Positions 42,639 to 52,777 of a stretch of DNA of 64,000 nt are shown here, in pieces. A program made the position numbers and the translations under genes. The notes below the pieces were generated by a model. The model had not been told where the DNA came from, searched no databases, and saw only the letters and a list, made by a program, of their open reading frames with translations. The first letter of the stretch is position 1; each line of letters opens with the position of its first letter. The stretch covers positions 1 through 64,000 of the forward strand of contig WRJC01000010.1 in the NCBI GenBank assembly GCA_009782405.1. The letters are read 5' to 3'. Source of the stretch: Oscillospiraceae bacterium (GTDB lineage Bacteria > Bacillota_A > Clostridia > Oscillospirales > WRJC01).

Positions 42639-45107
42639 ATGAAAAAATTGCATCTCATAAGCAACGCCCATATCGACCCCGTCTGGCAATGGGAATGGGA
42701 AGAAGGCGCCGCTATGGCAATATCGACGTTCCGCACGGCTGCGGATTTGTGCGAGCAGTTCGACGGGTTCATCTTCAACCACAACGAGGCGAAACTGTAT
42801 ATGTGGGTCGAAGAATACGAACCGGAACTGTTTGAGCGCATCAAAAAACTCGTCCATGCGAAAAAGTGGAACATCATTGGCGGCTGGATCGTTCAGCCCG
42901 ATTGCAACTTGCCTTCGGGGGAATCCTTTGTCAGGCATTCGCTGTACGGAATAAACTATTTTTACGAAAAGTTCGGCGTCCGCCCCCGCGCGATCAACAA
43001 CTTCGACCCGTTCGGGCACACGCAGGGGCTTGCGCAGATACTGAGCAAAGCGGGATACAAATATTACGTCTTCTGCCGCCCGGACCCAAACGAGCTTCCC
43101 TTGCCTTTCGTGTTCAAATGGAAAGGATTCGACGGCTCCCATATAATAGCTTCAAGGTCGTATGACGGATACGGCTCGCCGCTCGGCAAAGCGGCCCAAA
43201 CGATAGACGCCTTTATTTCAAACCACCCGCAAGAGGATATAAGCTACCGCTTGTGGGGGGTCGGCGACCACGGGGGCGGCCCCTCGGAGAAGGATTTGGA
43301 AGACCTCGAAACTCTGTTTAAAAAATATGCGGGCAATATAACGGTAGTCCATTCCACGCCGGAAGAATTTTTTGGCGAATATGTGAAAGAATACGAAAAA
43401 TCCGGGGCGGAGCTTCCCGAAATCGACCGCGACATAAACTCCGTTTTTGTGGGCTGCTACACTTCTCAGGCGCTGATAAAACAGCTGCACAGGAAACTCG
43501 AAAACGATCTTCTGTTCACCGAAAAAATGGTTTCGAACGCCAAAATCAACGGCTTGATGGAATATCCAAAAAAGGATATAAAGGACGCATGGCTCGATTT
43601 GCTGTATCTCGAATTCCACGACATACTTGCGGGCACCTGCATAGCCTCGGCGGAAGATGCGTGCATACGCGGGTTCCACCGTCCGCTCGAAGTGTTGTCG
43701 CAAATAAAGGCGCGCGCGTTCTTTGCGCTCGCATCCGGGCAAAAACAGGCTGAAAGCGGCGAAATACCGATACTTGTGTACAACCCGCACCCCTTTGGCG
43801 CGGAAGGCATATACGAATGCGAGTTCATGCTCGAAGACCAAAACTGGAAGGAAGAATTCACCGATGTCGAGATATACCAAAACGGCGCTAAAATACCGGC
43901 GCAAGTGGAAAAGGAAGTGGGCAACCTGACGCTCGATTGGCGCAAAAGGGTGGCATTCAAGGCGACCCTCGAACCTTCCGCCATGTCGCGCTTTGATTGC
44001 CGGCTTAAAACGCTCCCGAAAAAACCCGTCGCCAAAACGGATATGAAAGACGGCTACCTTTCTTTTTCAAACGGCGATATGAGCATAAAAATCAACGCCG
44101 AAACGGGATATGTCGATTCATACAAAGTGGGGGGCAAAGAGCTTGCCGGCGCAAAATTCGCCGAGATTTCGGTGTACTCCGACACCGCCGATCCGTGGAA
44201 ATCGGACGGATGCTACATAGAAAACTGCGAGGGCGCATTTGCTTTGATGGACGAAAAAGAAGCGGCGGAATTTTCCGGGGCGCCCGTGGAAACGCTTTCG
44301 CCCATTCGCGTGATTGAGGACGGGGAAGCGAGAATCTGCGTCGAGGCGCTGATGAAATACAATCATTCTTTTGCCCGCGCGGTATATATGATTCCAAAAT
44401 CGGGCACGGACTTTTGCGCCGAATATACGCTGTATTTCAATGAAAAAGACAAGCACGTGCGCCTGCATATGCCCACTTCATACAGCAATTTCACCGCCCA
44501 GACCGCTTACGGCGAATACGGGCTGCATACGGACGGAAAGGAACAAGCGGCGCAGAAATGGTTCATGGGGGACGACGGCGAAAACGCATTGGCGGTAATA
44601 AACCGGGGCACATACGGGGTCAGCGTCAAGGGCAGCCTCATGCGCCAGAGCTTGCTTCGCACTTCGGCTTATGCCGCGCTCTCGATCGGCCGGCCGCTTG
44701 TGCCTTCCGACCGCTTCATGCCCAGAATAGACCAGGGCGAGCGCCATTTCTCGTTCATGTTCTGCGGCGGCGGCAAAAAGGCCGTCGCGGAAAAAATAGA
44801 CCGCGTCTCGCTGGCATACAACGAAATGCCCATGGTATTGTCCTTTTTCCCGAGCGGAAACGGCAAAAACATCGAAAGCGGCATAAAGGTGGACAATGTG
44901 CGCATGGACGCATTGAAACAGGCGGAAAACGGCGACGGTTGCATAGCGAGGCTCTTTAATGCAAAAAACTCCCGCATAACGGGGCATATAACGTACAAAG
45001 CCATGAATATCGACGCCGATGTCGATTTCGGCGCATTCGAGATCAAGACATTTTGCATAACATACGGCGAGTTTGCGGAAATACCCATGCTTGAAAAAGA
45101 TTTTTGA
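42639..45107 (+). CDS. GH38 alpha-mannosidase
   Basis: The 822-residue cytoplasmic enzyme has the GH38 N-terminal domain with the zinc site and nucleophile. NAHIDPVWQWEW supplies His/Asp, INNFDPFGHTQG the nucleophile region, and a further zinc-site histidine is expected in WGVGDHGGGP. A long beta-sandwich C-terminus follows (about 430-822). It would trim alpha-mannosides imported as oligosaccharides. AGAGGG precedes ATG 42639. A substrate-binding lipoprotein and a beta-helix protein follow closely on the same strand, so the three form a glycan-use operon. Confidence 0.9.
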   Translation: MKKLHLISNAHIDPVWQWEWEEGAAMAISTFRTAADLCEQFDGFIFNHNEAKLYMWVEEYEPELFERIKKLVHAKKWNIIGGWIVQPDCNLPSGESFVRHSLYGINYFYEKFGVRPRAINNFDPFGHTQGLAQILSKAGYKYYVFCRPDPNELPLPFVFKWKGFDGSHIIASRSYDGYGSPLGKAAQTIDAFISNHPQEDISYRLWGVGDHGGGPSEKDLEDLETLFKKYAGNITVVHSTPEEFFGEYVKEYEKSGAELPEIDRDINSVFVGCYTSQALIKQLHRKLENDLLFTEKMVSNAKINGLMEYPKKDIKDAWLDLLYLEFHDILAGTCIASAEDACIRGFHRPLEVLSQIKARAFFALASGQKQAESGEIPILVYNPHPFGAEGIYECEFMLEDQNWKEEFTDVEIYQNGAKIPAQVEKEVGNLTLDWRKRVAFKATLEPSAMSRFDCRLKTLPKKPVAKTDMKDGYLSFSNGDMSIKINAETGYVDSYKVGGKELAGAKFAEISVYSDTADPWKSDGCYIENCEGAFALMDEKEAAEFSGAPVETLSPIRVIEDGEARICVEALMKYNHSFARAVYMIPKSGTDFCAEYTLYFNEKDKHVRLHMPTSYSNFTAQTAYGEYGLHTDGKEQAAQKWFMGDDGENALAVINRGTYGVSVKGSLMRQSLLRTSAYAALSIGRPLVPSDRFMPRIDQGERHFSFMFCGGGKKAVAEKIDRVSLAYNEMPMVLSFFPSGNGKNIESGIKVDNVRMDALKQAENGDGCIARLFNAKNSRITGHITYKAMNIDADVDFGAFEIKTFCITYGEFAEIPMLEKDF

Positions 45108-45138
45108 AAAAGGGGAATTTTATGAGGGGGAAGTATTT

Positions 45139-46626
45139 ATGAACTTGAAAAAAATAATAATTCTCATGGCATTGTTATCGCTTTTGTTTTCCGCGCCGAT
45201 CATTTTGCCTTCCTGCGGTTCCGATGGCCTGGATACAAAAGACAAAAACCATTCCGGCGACGGCGCGGAGAACACCGCCTCCGATGATCTCGAAGAAAGC
45301 ACGGAAATAAGCGACGGGCTGCCGGATGTGGATTTGGGCGGCTACAATTTCAGGATCAATTCATATGAAGGCATATGTGACCGCGCATTCGCCGAAGACG
45401 ACGTCGGCGAAGTGATCAACGATGCGCAATACCGCGCGAGATTGGCGGTCGAAGACAGGTTCAACGTAAAAATCAGCCTCATCATCGCAGGCGGATCCAC
45501 CGACGGCTCCGATTTGAGCGCGGCGAAAAAATCCATATTGACGGCGGACGACGCTTTTGATTTGCTCCACGCCCACGACATCACATTGTGCACAAATTCG
45601 CTCGAAAACATTTTCATGAATTTGTACGATGTCCCCAACCTGGATTTCTCAAAACCGTGGTGGCCCCAAAACAGCGTCGATTCACTGACAATCCTCGGGC
45701 AGATGTATGCATACTCCAATTCTATGACCACCGACAGCATAGGCAATATAAGGGTGCTTTTCATCAACAAGGACATAGCGCAAAACTACGCGATCGCCAC
45801 CCCGTACAAGGATGTGCTCGACGGCATATGGACAATCGACAAATTGACGGATATGACAAAAGACGTCTATTCCGATTTGAACGGAGACGGCGAAGCGGAC
45901 GAAAATGACCTTTTCGGATTTGAATACAGGGATCAATATTTCATCTGCACGTTGGAACCTCTCGGCATAACGCCGTACAAAAGGGATGCGGAGGAAATCA
46001 TAAAGCTCGATTTGAACAACGAAAGGACGCTTGTCGCCATAGACAAAATGTATGCGCTGCTGTTCGGCCAAAAATCCACGTTTTTCAAGGCTGACAGCAA
46101 CACCGAAGACATTTTCATGAATGGCCGCGCATTGGCCACCTGCCTGACTTTGGGCGTCGCCGTCGACAAGCTCAGGTTCACGGAAATAAACTACGGAATA
46201 TTGCCGATGCCGAAATTGGAAGCTTCGCAAAAAAATTATACCTCCGGCTATACGAGCTATCTGTTCGCAATCCCCAACACAGCCCAGAATTTGGAGAGGA
46301 CGGGAGTGGTCATCGAGGCGCTGAGCGCGGAAGGGCACAAAAAAGTATTGCCCGCATATTATGAAATAGCGCTGAAAAACAAATATTTGCAGGACGAGGA
46401 ATCGATTTTGATGCTCGACTTGATAAACGAATCGAAAATGCTCGATTTGGCATGGTGCTACAATGTCAATTACGCCGGCCCGTATTGGTTCATGAGGGAT
46501 TTGTTCATCGGCGGGAAAACGCCGTCAACCGATTTTGCCTCATGGTACGACAAAAACGAAAAAAAGCAATTGGCGGGGCTTGAAACCATAATCACAAAAT
46601 TCGAAAACATGCAGGGGGGAAACTAA
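45139..46626 (+). CDS. extracellular solute-binding lipoprotein (ABC sugar-type), copy A
   Basis: The 495-residue exported protein has a lipobox ending at C26 (LPSC). A Ser/Asp-rich linker and a large two-lobed binding-protein body follow, with DVDLGGYNF near its start and a calcium-loop-like DLNGDGEADENDLFG. It matches solute-binding proteins seen with clostridial oligosaccharide clusters. The start is ATG 45139 after GAGGGGGAAG. It is 31 nt after the GH38 stop and directly abuts the beta-helix gene. No permease genes lie nearby. A paralogue is encoded at 48872-50398 on the other strand. Confidence 0.82.
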   Translation: MNLKKIIILMALLSLLFSAPIILPSCGSDGLDTKDKNHSGDGAENTASDDLEESTEISDGLPDVDLGGYNFRINSYEGICDRAFAEDDVGEVINDAQYRARLAVEDRFNVKISLIIAGGSTDGSDLSAAKKSILTADDAFDLLHAHDITLCTNSLENIFMNLYDVPNLDFSKPWWPQNSVDSLTILGQMYAYSNSMTTDSIGNIRVLFINKDIAQNYAIATPYKDVLDGIWTIDKLTDMTKDVYSDLNGDGEADENDLFGFEYRDQYFICTLEPLGITPYKRDAEEIIKLDLNNERTLVAIDKMYALLFGQKSTFFKADSNTEDIFMNGRALATCLTLGVAVDKLRFTEINYGILPMPKLEASQKNYTSGYTSYLFAIPNTAQNLERTGVVIEALSAEGHKKVLPAYYEIALKNKYLQDEESILMLDLINESKMLDLAWCYNVNYAGPYWFMRDLFIGGKTPSTDFASWYDKNEKKQLAGLETIITKFENMQGGN

Positions 46627-46627
46627 A

Positions 46628-48862
46628 ATGGCAATCCAAAAAATATCGCCGAAAAAATATGCGGTGATTTCAAGCGGAGGCGCATTTGACGCGAAAGAGC
46701 TGCTCCGAATTGCCGAAGAGTGCGAAGACGGCGCAAAAATAGTATTCGAGCCGGGAGATTATTATTTCCCTTCGGCGGAAAATGCGGTAAAGCTGCGCGG
46801 CATACGCAAAAACATCGCTTTTGAAGCGGCGGGCGGCGCCAGATTCATCGGGGGCAAATCGGTTTCGGGCTCAATCCCGGCGCCAAAAAAAGCAAAAGAA
46901 AGGTTTTTCCCCGAAGCCCGGGACAAAATCTTTTGCGTGGACTTGAAAAATGGCGGAATAGATGATGTGTGCGGATTTGTCTCCCGGGGGTTCGGGCGCG
47001 AGGTGACCCCTTCCCACTCCGAAGCGTTCGCCGACGGAATGCCGCTGAACCTTTCGCGCTATCCCAAAAACGGCTATCTTGAAATCACGGGATACGGTGA
47101 AGAGGAAACAAACGAATGGGCGCAAAAAGTCGGCAAATTGGACAAAGGATTTTTTTATGAAAGCGGGCGGCCGGAAAAATGGGCCGCAGCCGACGACATA
47201 TTAGTTCACGGATATTGGTCCTGGGATTGGGCCAACTCATACGAAAAAATCGCTGAAATAGACAAAAAATCGGGCAAAATACTAACCGAGGAACCATATG
47301 GCCAATATGCCTTCAAGCCGGGGCAAAGGTTCAACTTTTATAACATTTTGGAGGAAGTCACCGAGAACGGCGACTATTACATAGACAAAAAGGAAATGAT
47401 TTTGTACTATATCCCCCACAACGGCCAAACCCCCCCGGAAGAAATATTGATTTCGACCTTGAAGGAGCCGTTGTGGAGCGTAAGCGGGTGCGAAAACCTC
47501 TGCTTCGAGGGATTTCGAATGGAGTCGACTTGCGGCGGCGGCATTGCCGTCGAAAACTGCGGGAACATAAAGATTTCAGCCTGCGAATTCAAAAATATCG
47601 GCAACTGCGCCGTGACGATAAGCAAATGCCGGAACGTCACCGTCGAAAACTGCGACATTCACGACTGCGGAGATGGCGGAATCAGCGTAAGCTGCGGAAA
47701 CAGGGCGACCCTCGAGCCCGGCAATGTAAAAATAGACAACAACCACATTTTCAAAATAGCGAAATGGACTCGCACATACCAAACCGCAGTCAATGCGTCG
47801 GGCGTGGGGATAGAGATAAAAAACAACCTGATCCATGATTGCCCGCACACCGGAATATTGTTTTGGGGAAATGAAATACAGGTAAAAAACAACGAGATAT
47901 ACAGCGCCCTTCTCGAAACGGGCGATGCGGGCGCGGTTTATACGGGCCGCGACTATACATACCGGGGAAATGCGGTTTCGGGAAACTACATACACCACTT
48001 AGGCGGGGTCGGAATGGGCACGATGGGCATATACAACGACGACTGCGTTTCGGGCACGCTAATGGAGGAAAACATTTTCTTTGAAGTCCAGAGAGCCGTG
48101 TTTCTCGGCGGCGGGCGGAACTTTTTGGTAAAAGGCAATCTGTTTGTGGACTGCCATCCTTCGATAGAAATAGACGGCAGAGGCACGTCAAGCCACGCCA
48201 TATGGCGCAAAATGGTCGATGAATATATGCGCGACAAGTTTTACAATATAAAAGACGGCGGAATAAGCGCCGGCGCAATGGATGAACCGTATATTTCGCG
48301 CTACCCCGAACTTGCCGAAGTAGACGGGTTTTACCGCGAAAACCTGCCGATTCCCCCCAGCGCAGCAATCGAAGGCAACGTGTACTGCTCAAACAAAAAA
48401 CTCGAATTCACATGGGACTACGAGCCGGGCGAGTTCACCGTGCGCAAAAACAAATCCGTAGGCCGCGATTATTTCGAGGACTACACAATAGGCCTCTTTG
48501 ACATAAAAGAGGGAACGGACGCCGAAATGTACGGGTTCAAACGGCTCGAAATGGCCAAATGCGGCTTGGACGAAAAACGCCGCAAGGCCAATCCCCCGCG
48601 AATATTGACCGGCCTTGGCTTTGAAGCCGGAAACCTGGTTTTCAAGTACAAAAATTTTTCGGATATAAACGCAAAAGGGAAAATACGCCTATATTCCGAA
48701 GATATTGAATTGGCGCCTTTTGAGGCTGACATCGGCGCAAACAGCGAAGGGGCGATAAAAATACCGCTTGAAATCGAGCCGAACAAGCAAATTTCAATAG
48801 AGGCGAGAAGCGATGTTGCGGGAATCAGGCCGTGCAGGGCGAAAATCAATGCAATGCGGTGA
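46628..48862 (+). CDS. right-handed parallel beta-helix protein, GH141-like
   Basis: The 744-residue protein has no signal peptide. An N-terminal region (about 1-260) includes VTPSHSEAFADG and a LSRYP motif, as I recall for GH141-type enzymes. A right-handed beta-helix with repeated I..C.F.N and NCGNIKIS-type coils follows (about 270-520), then a beta-sandwich tail. The GH141 founder acts on complex pectin, which would make this a cytoplasmic exo-glycosidase for plant glycans. That assignment is from memory and moderate. The start ATG 46628 follows GGGGGGAAA and is 1 nt from the lipoprotein stop. It ends 9 bp from the convergent second lipoprotein. Confidence 0.75.
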   Translation: MAIQKISPKKYAVISSGGAFDAKELLRIAEECEDGAKIVFEPGDYYFPSAENAVKLRGIRKNIAFEAAGGARFIGGKSVSGSIPAPKKAKERFFPEARDKIFCVDLKNGGIDDVCGFVSRGFGREVTPSHSEAFADGMPLNLSRYPKNGYLEITGYGEEETNEWAQKVGKLDKGFFYESGRPEKWAAADDILVHGYWSWDWANSYEKIAEIDKKSGKILTEEPYGQYAFKPGQRFNFYNILEEVTENGDYYIDKKEMILYYIPHNGQTPPEEILISTLKEPLWSVSGCENLCFEGFRMESTCGGGIAVENCGNIKISACEFKNIGNCAVTISKCRNVTVENCDIHDCGDGGISVSCGNRATLEPGNVKIDNNHIFKIAKWTRTYQTAVNASGVGIEIKNNLIHDCPHTGILFWGNEIQVKNNEIYSALLETGDAGAVYTGRDYTYRGNAVSGNYIHHLGGVGMGTMGIYNDDCVSGTLMEENIFFEVQRAVFLGGGRNFLVKGNLFVDCHPSIEIDGRGTSSHAIWRKMVDEYMRDKFYNIKDGGISAGAMDEPYISRYPELAEVDGFYRENLPIPPSAAIEGNVYCSNKKLEFTWDYEPGEFTVRKNKSVGRDYFEDYTIGLFDIKEGTDAEMYGFKRLEMAKCGLDEKRRKANPPRILTGLGFEAGNLVFKYKNFSDINAKGKIRLYSEDIELAPFEADIGANSEGAIKIPLEIEPNKQISIEARSDVAGIRPCRAKINAMR

Positions 48863-48871
48863 ATGATCTCG

Positions 48872-50398
48872 TCATTCAAACGTCCCCAGCAGTTTTTCCA
48901 ACGCCTTTTCGTATGCCCGTTCGTTCTTTTCAAACGTAGATGTGAATTCGCGTTTTTTGTTGGACATCAAATCTCTGAGTATAAGGCAGGCGCCCCCAAC
49001 TTCCGTGCTGTATATCATTCCGAAATCGAATACAAGCCCGTTTCTTATTATGTCTATCATTTCCGCAGATTCATCGTCTCTCGAATATTTTGTTTTCAAA
49101 GCCACATCGTAAAACGCCGGAATGACTTTTTTGTAGCTCTCGGCGCATAGCGCCTCTGTCATTATGCCTGTCATTTCAAGGTTTTGCACCGTTGTCGGGA
49201 CGCAGAACAGCGAAAAATACGCTACCGAGCGCGTTTGATAATTTTTTTGCTGCTCGTCCCATTTCGGATACGGTATTATCCCGAAATCCATATCCATTCC
49301 CCTAAGTTTCTGGGCATTTCCGAGAAGTTCGGGCAAAAACATAGCCCTGCCTTCTTCAAAAATATACCTGTAAATGTTTTCGGGTCCGGGGGAGGATTCG
49401 GGATTTGCGTAAACTCCGGGGTTGTTCCATAAGAATTCATATAATTTATCGACTATGTCGGCCATTTTTTGCGAATTTTCCGCAAAATACGGAATTTGGT
49501 TTTCCCCTATCGCAACCACGGGGGCGTCGAAGCAACCCTGAAAATTATCCACGAGGTTCGTGGTATCCGTCGCATAGCCGAACAAATCGTTTTTCGGATC
49601 CATAATTCCGTCGCCATCAAGGTCTTTATACACGTTTCTGCATATTTCGTCGAGTTTGTCTATAGTCCATTTGCCTGAGCGGACGAGTTCATACGGATTT
49701 TCTATCTGGTAATCCGCTATCAGTTTTTTGTTGAAATACACGGCAAGTATATCTTCCCACAACGACAGCGACAAGTCGCCGGTAACAAAAAACATTTTGT
49801 TGTTTACCGTGATATTTTCCATCAAATCTTTGCTCCACCAAGGCTTTTCGAAATTGACATACGGCAGTTCGTGCAAATTTATGAGGTAACCGCCTATTTG
49901 CAGTTTCGGCATATACGCCGCATAGCCGGCGAGCAGCTGAAACTCGTCATCGCCCGCTGATACGCTGGTTCGGACTTTTTTCAAATATATTTCCTGTTCG
50001 TTCCAGCCTCCCATGACGTCGATTGCGTCCAGCTTCACGTTAAATCTTTCTTCGGCCGCCAAATTGCGCTTGTAAACCGCATCATTTACCACATCTGCGT
50101 TTTCCGCTTCGGCAAAAAATTCATAATTCCATTCGGTTCGCTGCAAAACAGTGAAAGTTTTCCCTCCGAAATCCATTTCAGGCAAATCGTCCGTCGCGTT
50201 TTCCCTGATTTTCATATTGTATATGTCGTTTTCTTCCGCTTCTTCCAAAAAATCGCTCGCTTCATCATTTGAATTTCCGGACGGATCCGAATCCGCCCCG
50301 TTTTCAAGAAGCGCGTTTCTATTCTGACAGCATAGGCAGCATGTGCAAACAACAAATATAAATGACATGAGCATAGTTGCGGAAATCAGCTTTTTCAT
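48872..50398 (-). CDS. extracellular solute-binding lipoprotein (ABC sugar-type), copy B
   Basis: The 508-residue protein has a cysteine-rich lipobox (VCTCCLCC, residues 17-24). The body parallels copy A: PEMDFGGKTF, a NDAVYKRNLAAEERFNVKL segment, the DLDGDGIMDPKNDLFGYA calcium-type loop and NYQTRSVAYFSL. The two are clear paralogues on opposite strands, tail to tail around the beta-helix gene. The start is ATG 50398; the open frame extends upstream but that part encodes a lysine/arginine-rich read of a decayed region. The ribosome site is weak (CGGGGTTG). It is driven by the promoter at 50639-50668 through a remnant leader. Confidence 0.82.
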   Translation of the reverse strand: MKKLISATMLMSFIFVVCTCCLCCQNRNALLENGADSDPSGNSNDEASDFLEEAEENDIYNMKIRENATDDLPEMDFGGKTFTVLQRTEWNYEFFAEAENADVVNDAVYKRNLAAEERFNVKLDAIDVMGGWNEQEIYLKKVRTSVSAGDDEFQLLAGYAAYMPKLQIGGYLINLHELPYVNFEKPWWSKDLMENITVNNKMFFVTGDLSLSLWEDILAVYFNKKLIADYQIENPYELVRSGKWTIDKLDEICRNVYKDLDGDGIMDPKNDLFGYATDTTNLVDNFQGCFDAPVVAIGENQIPYFAENSQKMADIVDKLYEFLWNNPGVYANPESSPGPENIYRYIFEEGRAMFLPELLGNAQKLRGMDMDFGIIPYPKWDEQQKNYQTRSVAYFSLFCVPTTVQNLEMTGIMTEALCAESYKKVIPAFYDVALKTKYSRDDESAEMIDIIRNGLVFDFGMIYSTEVGGACLILRDLMSNKKREFTSTFEKNERAYEKALEKLLGTFE

Positions 50399-50418
50399 AA
50401 GACAACCCCGTTTTCGTT

Positions 50419-50600
50419 TTAATTTTTTTGATTTTTTGTATCGGCGCTTTCGCTTTCGTTTGCGCCGGAGCCGCCGCCCTCCCCCGAATCTTTGCCGCAG
50501 GCCGCAAACAGCAGCAGCAAAACGAGAGCGTGTCGAATATCGGGGTACGGTCGGGAACCCGTTTTTCCAGCGCGGCAAAAACCCGTTCATTTTGCGTCAT
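50419..50600 (-). pseudogene. chimeric remnant: URO-D N-terminus joined to a lipoprotein signal tail
   Basis: From ATG 50600 the frame reads about 24 residues typical of a URO-D superfamily N-terminus (MTQNERVFAAL, then RVPDRTPIF). It then runs into a sequence that, in the +1 frame, encodes a lipoprotein lipobox (VLLLLFAACGKDSGE) and a Ser/Glu/Gly linker ending at a stop near 50419. The two halves are in different frames, as expected for a deletion scar between a URO-D gene and a solute-binding lipoprotein. The piece keeps a promoter and now acts as leader for copy B of the lipoprotein. Confidence 0.6.
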
Positions 50601-50638
50601 AACCACATCACCTTCGCTATCATTCATCATATGCGAAC

Positions 50639-50668
50639 ATTATACCATACAACGAAAGCGATATTCAA
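50639..50668 (-). promoter_or_regulatory. promoter of the remnant and solute-binding lipoprotein B
   Basis: Minus-strand TTGAAT (50663-50668), 18 bp, TATAAT (50639-50644). The distance to the functional ATG is about 240 nt because of the remnant. Confidence 0.65.
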
Positions 50669-50716
50669 CCCCCAAAAAATATTTTTTTCCGCAGAGGCGA
50701 AAATCAAAAATATCCC

Positions 50717-50745
50717 TTTACTTTTTTTTTCATATGTGTTAAAAT
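50717..50745 (+). promoter_or_regulatory. promoter of the xylB operon
   Basis: TTTACT (50717-50722), 17 bp, TAAAAT (50740-50745), about 50 bp before the start, divergent from the lipoprotein promoter. Confidence 0.5.
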
Positions 50746-50796
50746 TCTGATAATGACAAAAATATAGAAAACGAACCGTCAAAGGAGGGCGAAAAT

Positions 50797-52329
50797 ATGT
50801 ATTTGCTTGGGATCGATATAGGCACTTCGAGCACCAAGACAATTTTGTTTGACATAAGCGGCCGGGCCGTATCTTCGGCTGTGGATGACTACCCCATGTA
50901 CCAGCCAAAAAACGGCTGGGCCGAACAGGATGCCGACGACTGGTGGAATGCAACAAAGACCACGGTTTTGGAAGTGATGGCGAAATCGAAAGTCAATCCG
51001 AAAGACATAAAGGGCATAGGCCTTTCGGGCCAGATGCACGGGCTGGTGATGCTTGGAAGCGATGGCCGCCCGCTGCGCAGCTCGATCATCTGGTGCGACC
51101 AGAGGACCGCTCTCGAATGCGAGCAGATGACTTCGCTTGTGGGGGCGGACAGGCTCGTTGAGATAACTGCGAACCCCGCCCTGACCGGCTTCACCGCATC
51201 GAAGATCATGTGGGTGAAAAACAACGAGCCCGAAATCTACGCCAAATGCAAAAAGATACTGCTGCCAAAGGACTATATAAGGTACAAGCTGACCGGGGAA
51301 TTTGCCACCGAAGTTTCGGACGGCTCCGGAATGCAGCTTTTAGACGTGCCAAACAGGCGCTGGAGCGCCTATGTAACCGATAAGTTCGGAATCGACATGG
51401 ATCTGCTCGGCAGGGTCTACGAATCGCCGGAAATAACGGGCACGGTCACAAAAGAGGCCGCAGACTCCTGCGGGCTGTGCGAGGGGATCCCCGTAGTCGG
51501 CGGTGCGGGCGACCAGGCGGCCTCGGCCGTTGGCAACGGCATAGTCAAGAGCGGGGTGGTATCGGCCACCATCGGCACCTCCGGGGTGGTGTTCGCCCAT
51601 CTCGACAGTTTCGCCGTGGACAAAGAGGGAAGGGCGCATACATTGTGCCACGCGGTGCCGGGCACCTGGCACGTGATGGGGGTCACGCAGAGCGCGGGGC
51701 TTTCGTACAAGTGGTTTCGCGACAACTTCATGACTTCCGAAAAATACACAGCGGAACAGCTCGCCTCGGACCAAAACGCGCTCATAGACAAAATCGCGGC
51801 GACCTCGCCCCCGGGCGCAAACGGGCTTTTGTACCTGCCCTATCTGATGGGCGAGAGGACCCCGCACCTGGACGCGGACTGCCGAGGGGTGTTTTTCGGG
51901 CTTTCGGCCATGCACGAAAAAAAGGATCTGCTGCGCGCGGTGATGGAAGGGGTGGTGTTCTCCATGAACGACTGCCTCGGGATAATCCGCGAAATGGGCG
52001 CTTCCCCGAGCTTCGTGTACGCCGCGGGAGGCGGGGCCAACAGCCCGCTTTGGCGGCAGATGATGGCCGATGTGATGGGCGTGGAGATCGCAGTCAACAA
52101 CTCCACCGAAAGCGGCGCGCTCGGAGTCGCGATATTGGCCGGCGTGGGCGCGGGGATTTACAGCGACGTGGCCTCGGCCTGCGAGTCGATAATCAGGCGA
52201 AAGGATTCCCAGACAGGCGATCCAAAGAACAGCGGGCTCTATGCGGCGATGTATGAACTCTACAAAAATCTTTACAAATCGCTGAAAAAAGACTTTTCGG
52301 ATTTAGCCAAAATAAACAAAAATTTTTAA
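50797..52329 (+). CDS. xylB: xylulokinase (FGGY family)
   Basis: The 510-residue kinase phosphorylates D-xylulose (or a close ketose) with ATP. FGGY signatures are visible: GIDIGTSSTKTILFD at the N-terminus, LSGQMHGLV, and WCDQRT around the substrate site. The catalytic aspartate lies in GGAGDQAASA, with ERTPHLDADCRG and the AAGGGANSPLWRQ motif further on. The length is normal. AAAGGAGG lies 7 nt before ATG 50797. It heads a plus-strand operon with YbjQ, GH172 and GH2 genes, linking pentose release to entry into the pentose-phosphate pathway. Confidence 0.93.
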   Translation: MYLLGIDIGTSSTKTILFDISGRAVSSAVDDYPMYQPKNGWAEQDADDWWNATKTTVLEVMAKSKVNPKDIKGIGLSGQMHGLVMLGSDGRPLRSSIIWCDQRTALECEQMTSLVGADRLVEITANPALTGFTASKIMWVKNNEPEIYAKCKKILLPKDYIRYKLTGEFATEVSDGSGMQLLDVPNRRWSAYVTDKFGIDMDLLGRVYESPEITGTVTKEAADSCGLCEGIPVVGGAGDQAASAVGNGIVKSGVVSATIGTSGVVFAHLDSFAVDKEGRAHTLCHAVPGTWHVMGVTQSAGLSYKWFRDNFMTSEKYTAEQLASDQNALIDKIAATSPPGANGLLYLPYLMGERTPHLDADCRGVFFGLSAMHEKKDLLRAVMEGVVFSMNDCLGIIREMGASPSFVYAAGGGANSPLWRQMMADVMGVEIAVNNSTESGALGVAILAGVGAGIYSDVASACESIIRRKDSQTGDPKNSGLYAAMYELYKNLYKSLKKDFSDLAKINKNF

Positions 52330-52363
52330 AATAAACCATAATGAAAGGGAAAGGGAAAAAATT

Positions 52364-52675
52364 ATGTTGGTTGTGAACATCGGCAAGATTCCGGGGAAAG
52401 AATTCGAGGTTTTGGGGCTTGTGAAAGGTTCCGTGGTGCAGTCCAAACACTTCGGCAAAGACATGATGGCGGGATTTAAGACGCTCGTGGGCGGCGAAAT
52501 CAAAGGATACACCGAAATGCTCGTCGAGGCGCGCCAGATCGCCACCGACCGCATGGTGGCCGAAGCGCAGGCCCTTGGCGCGGACGCGGTGCTCAGGGTG
52601 ACATACGCGAGCTCCTCGGTGATGCAGGGAGCAGCGGAGATGATGGCATACGGCACAGCCGTGAAATACGTGTGA
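52364..52675 (+). CDS. YbjQ/UPF0145 (DUF74) family protein
   Basis: The 103-residue protein begins VNIGKIPGKEFEVLGLVKG and has the family's ARQIATDRMVAEAQALGADAV helix and a final MAYGTAVKYV strand, the pentameric heavy-metal-binding-like fold. Its biological role is unknown. An AAAGGGAAAGGG ribosome site precedes ATG 52364. It lies 34 nt after xylB. The 102-nt gap after it holds a small G/C hairpin (GGCAAG with CTTGCC, 52688-52708) without a T-run, so transcription probably continues into GH172. Confidence 0.85.
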   Translation: MLVVNIGKIPGKEFEVLGLVKGSVVQSKHFGKDMMAGFKTLVGGEIKGYTEMLVEARQIATDRMVAEAQALGADAVLRVTYASSSVMQGAAEMMAYGTAVKYV

Positions 52676-52777
52676 ACGGTGTAGGGCAAGGGCTCTGCTC
52701 TTGCCATTGTACGCCATATGCAGAATTGATGCAATCATACGCACGCGTGTAAAATTAAAAAAACAGGAGAAAAAATT

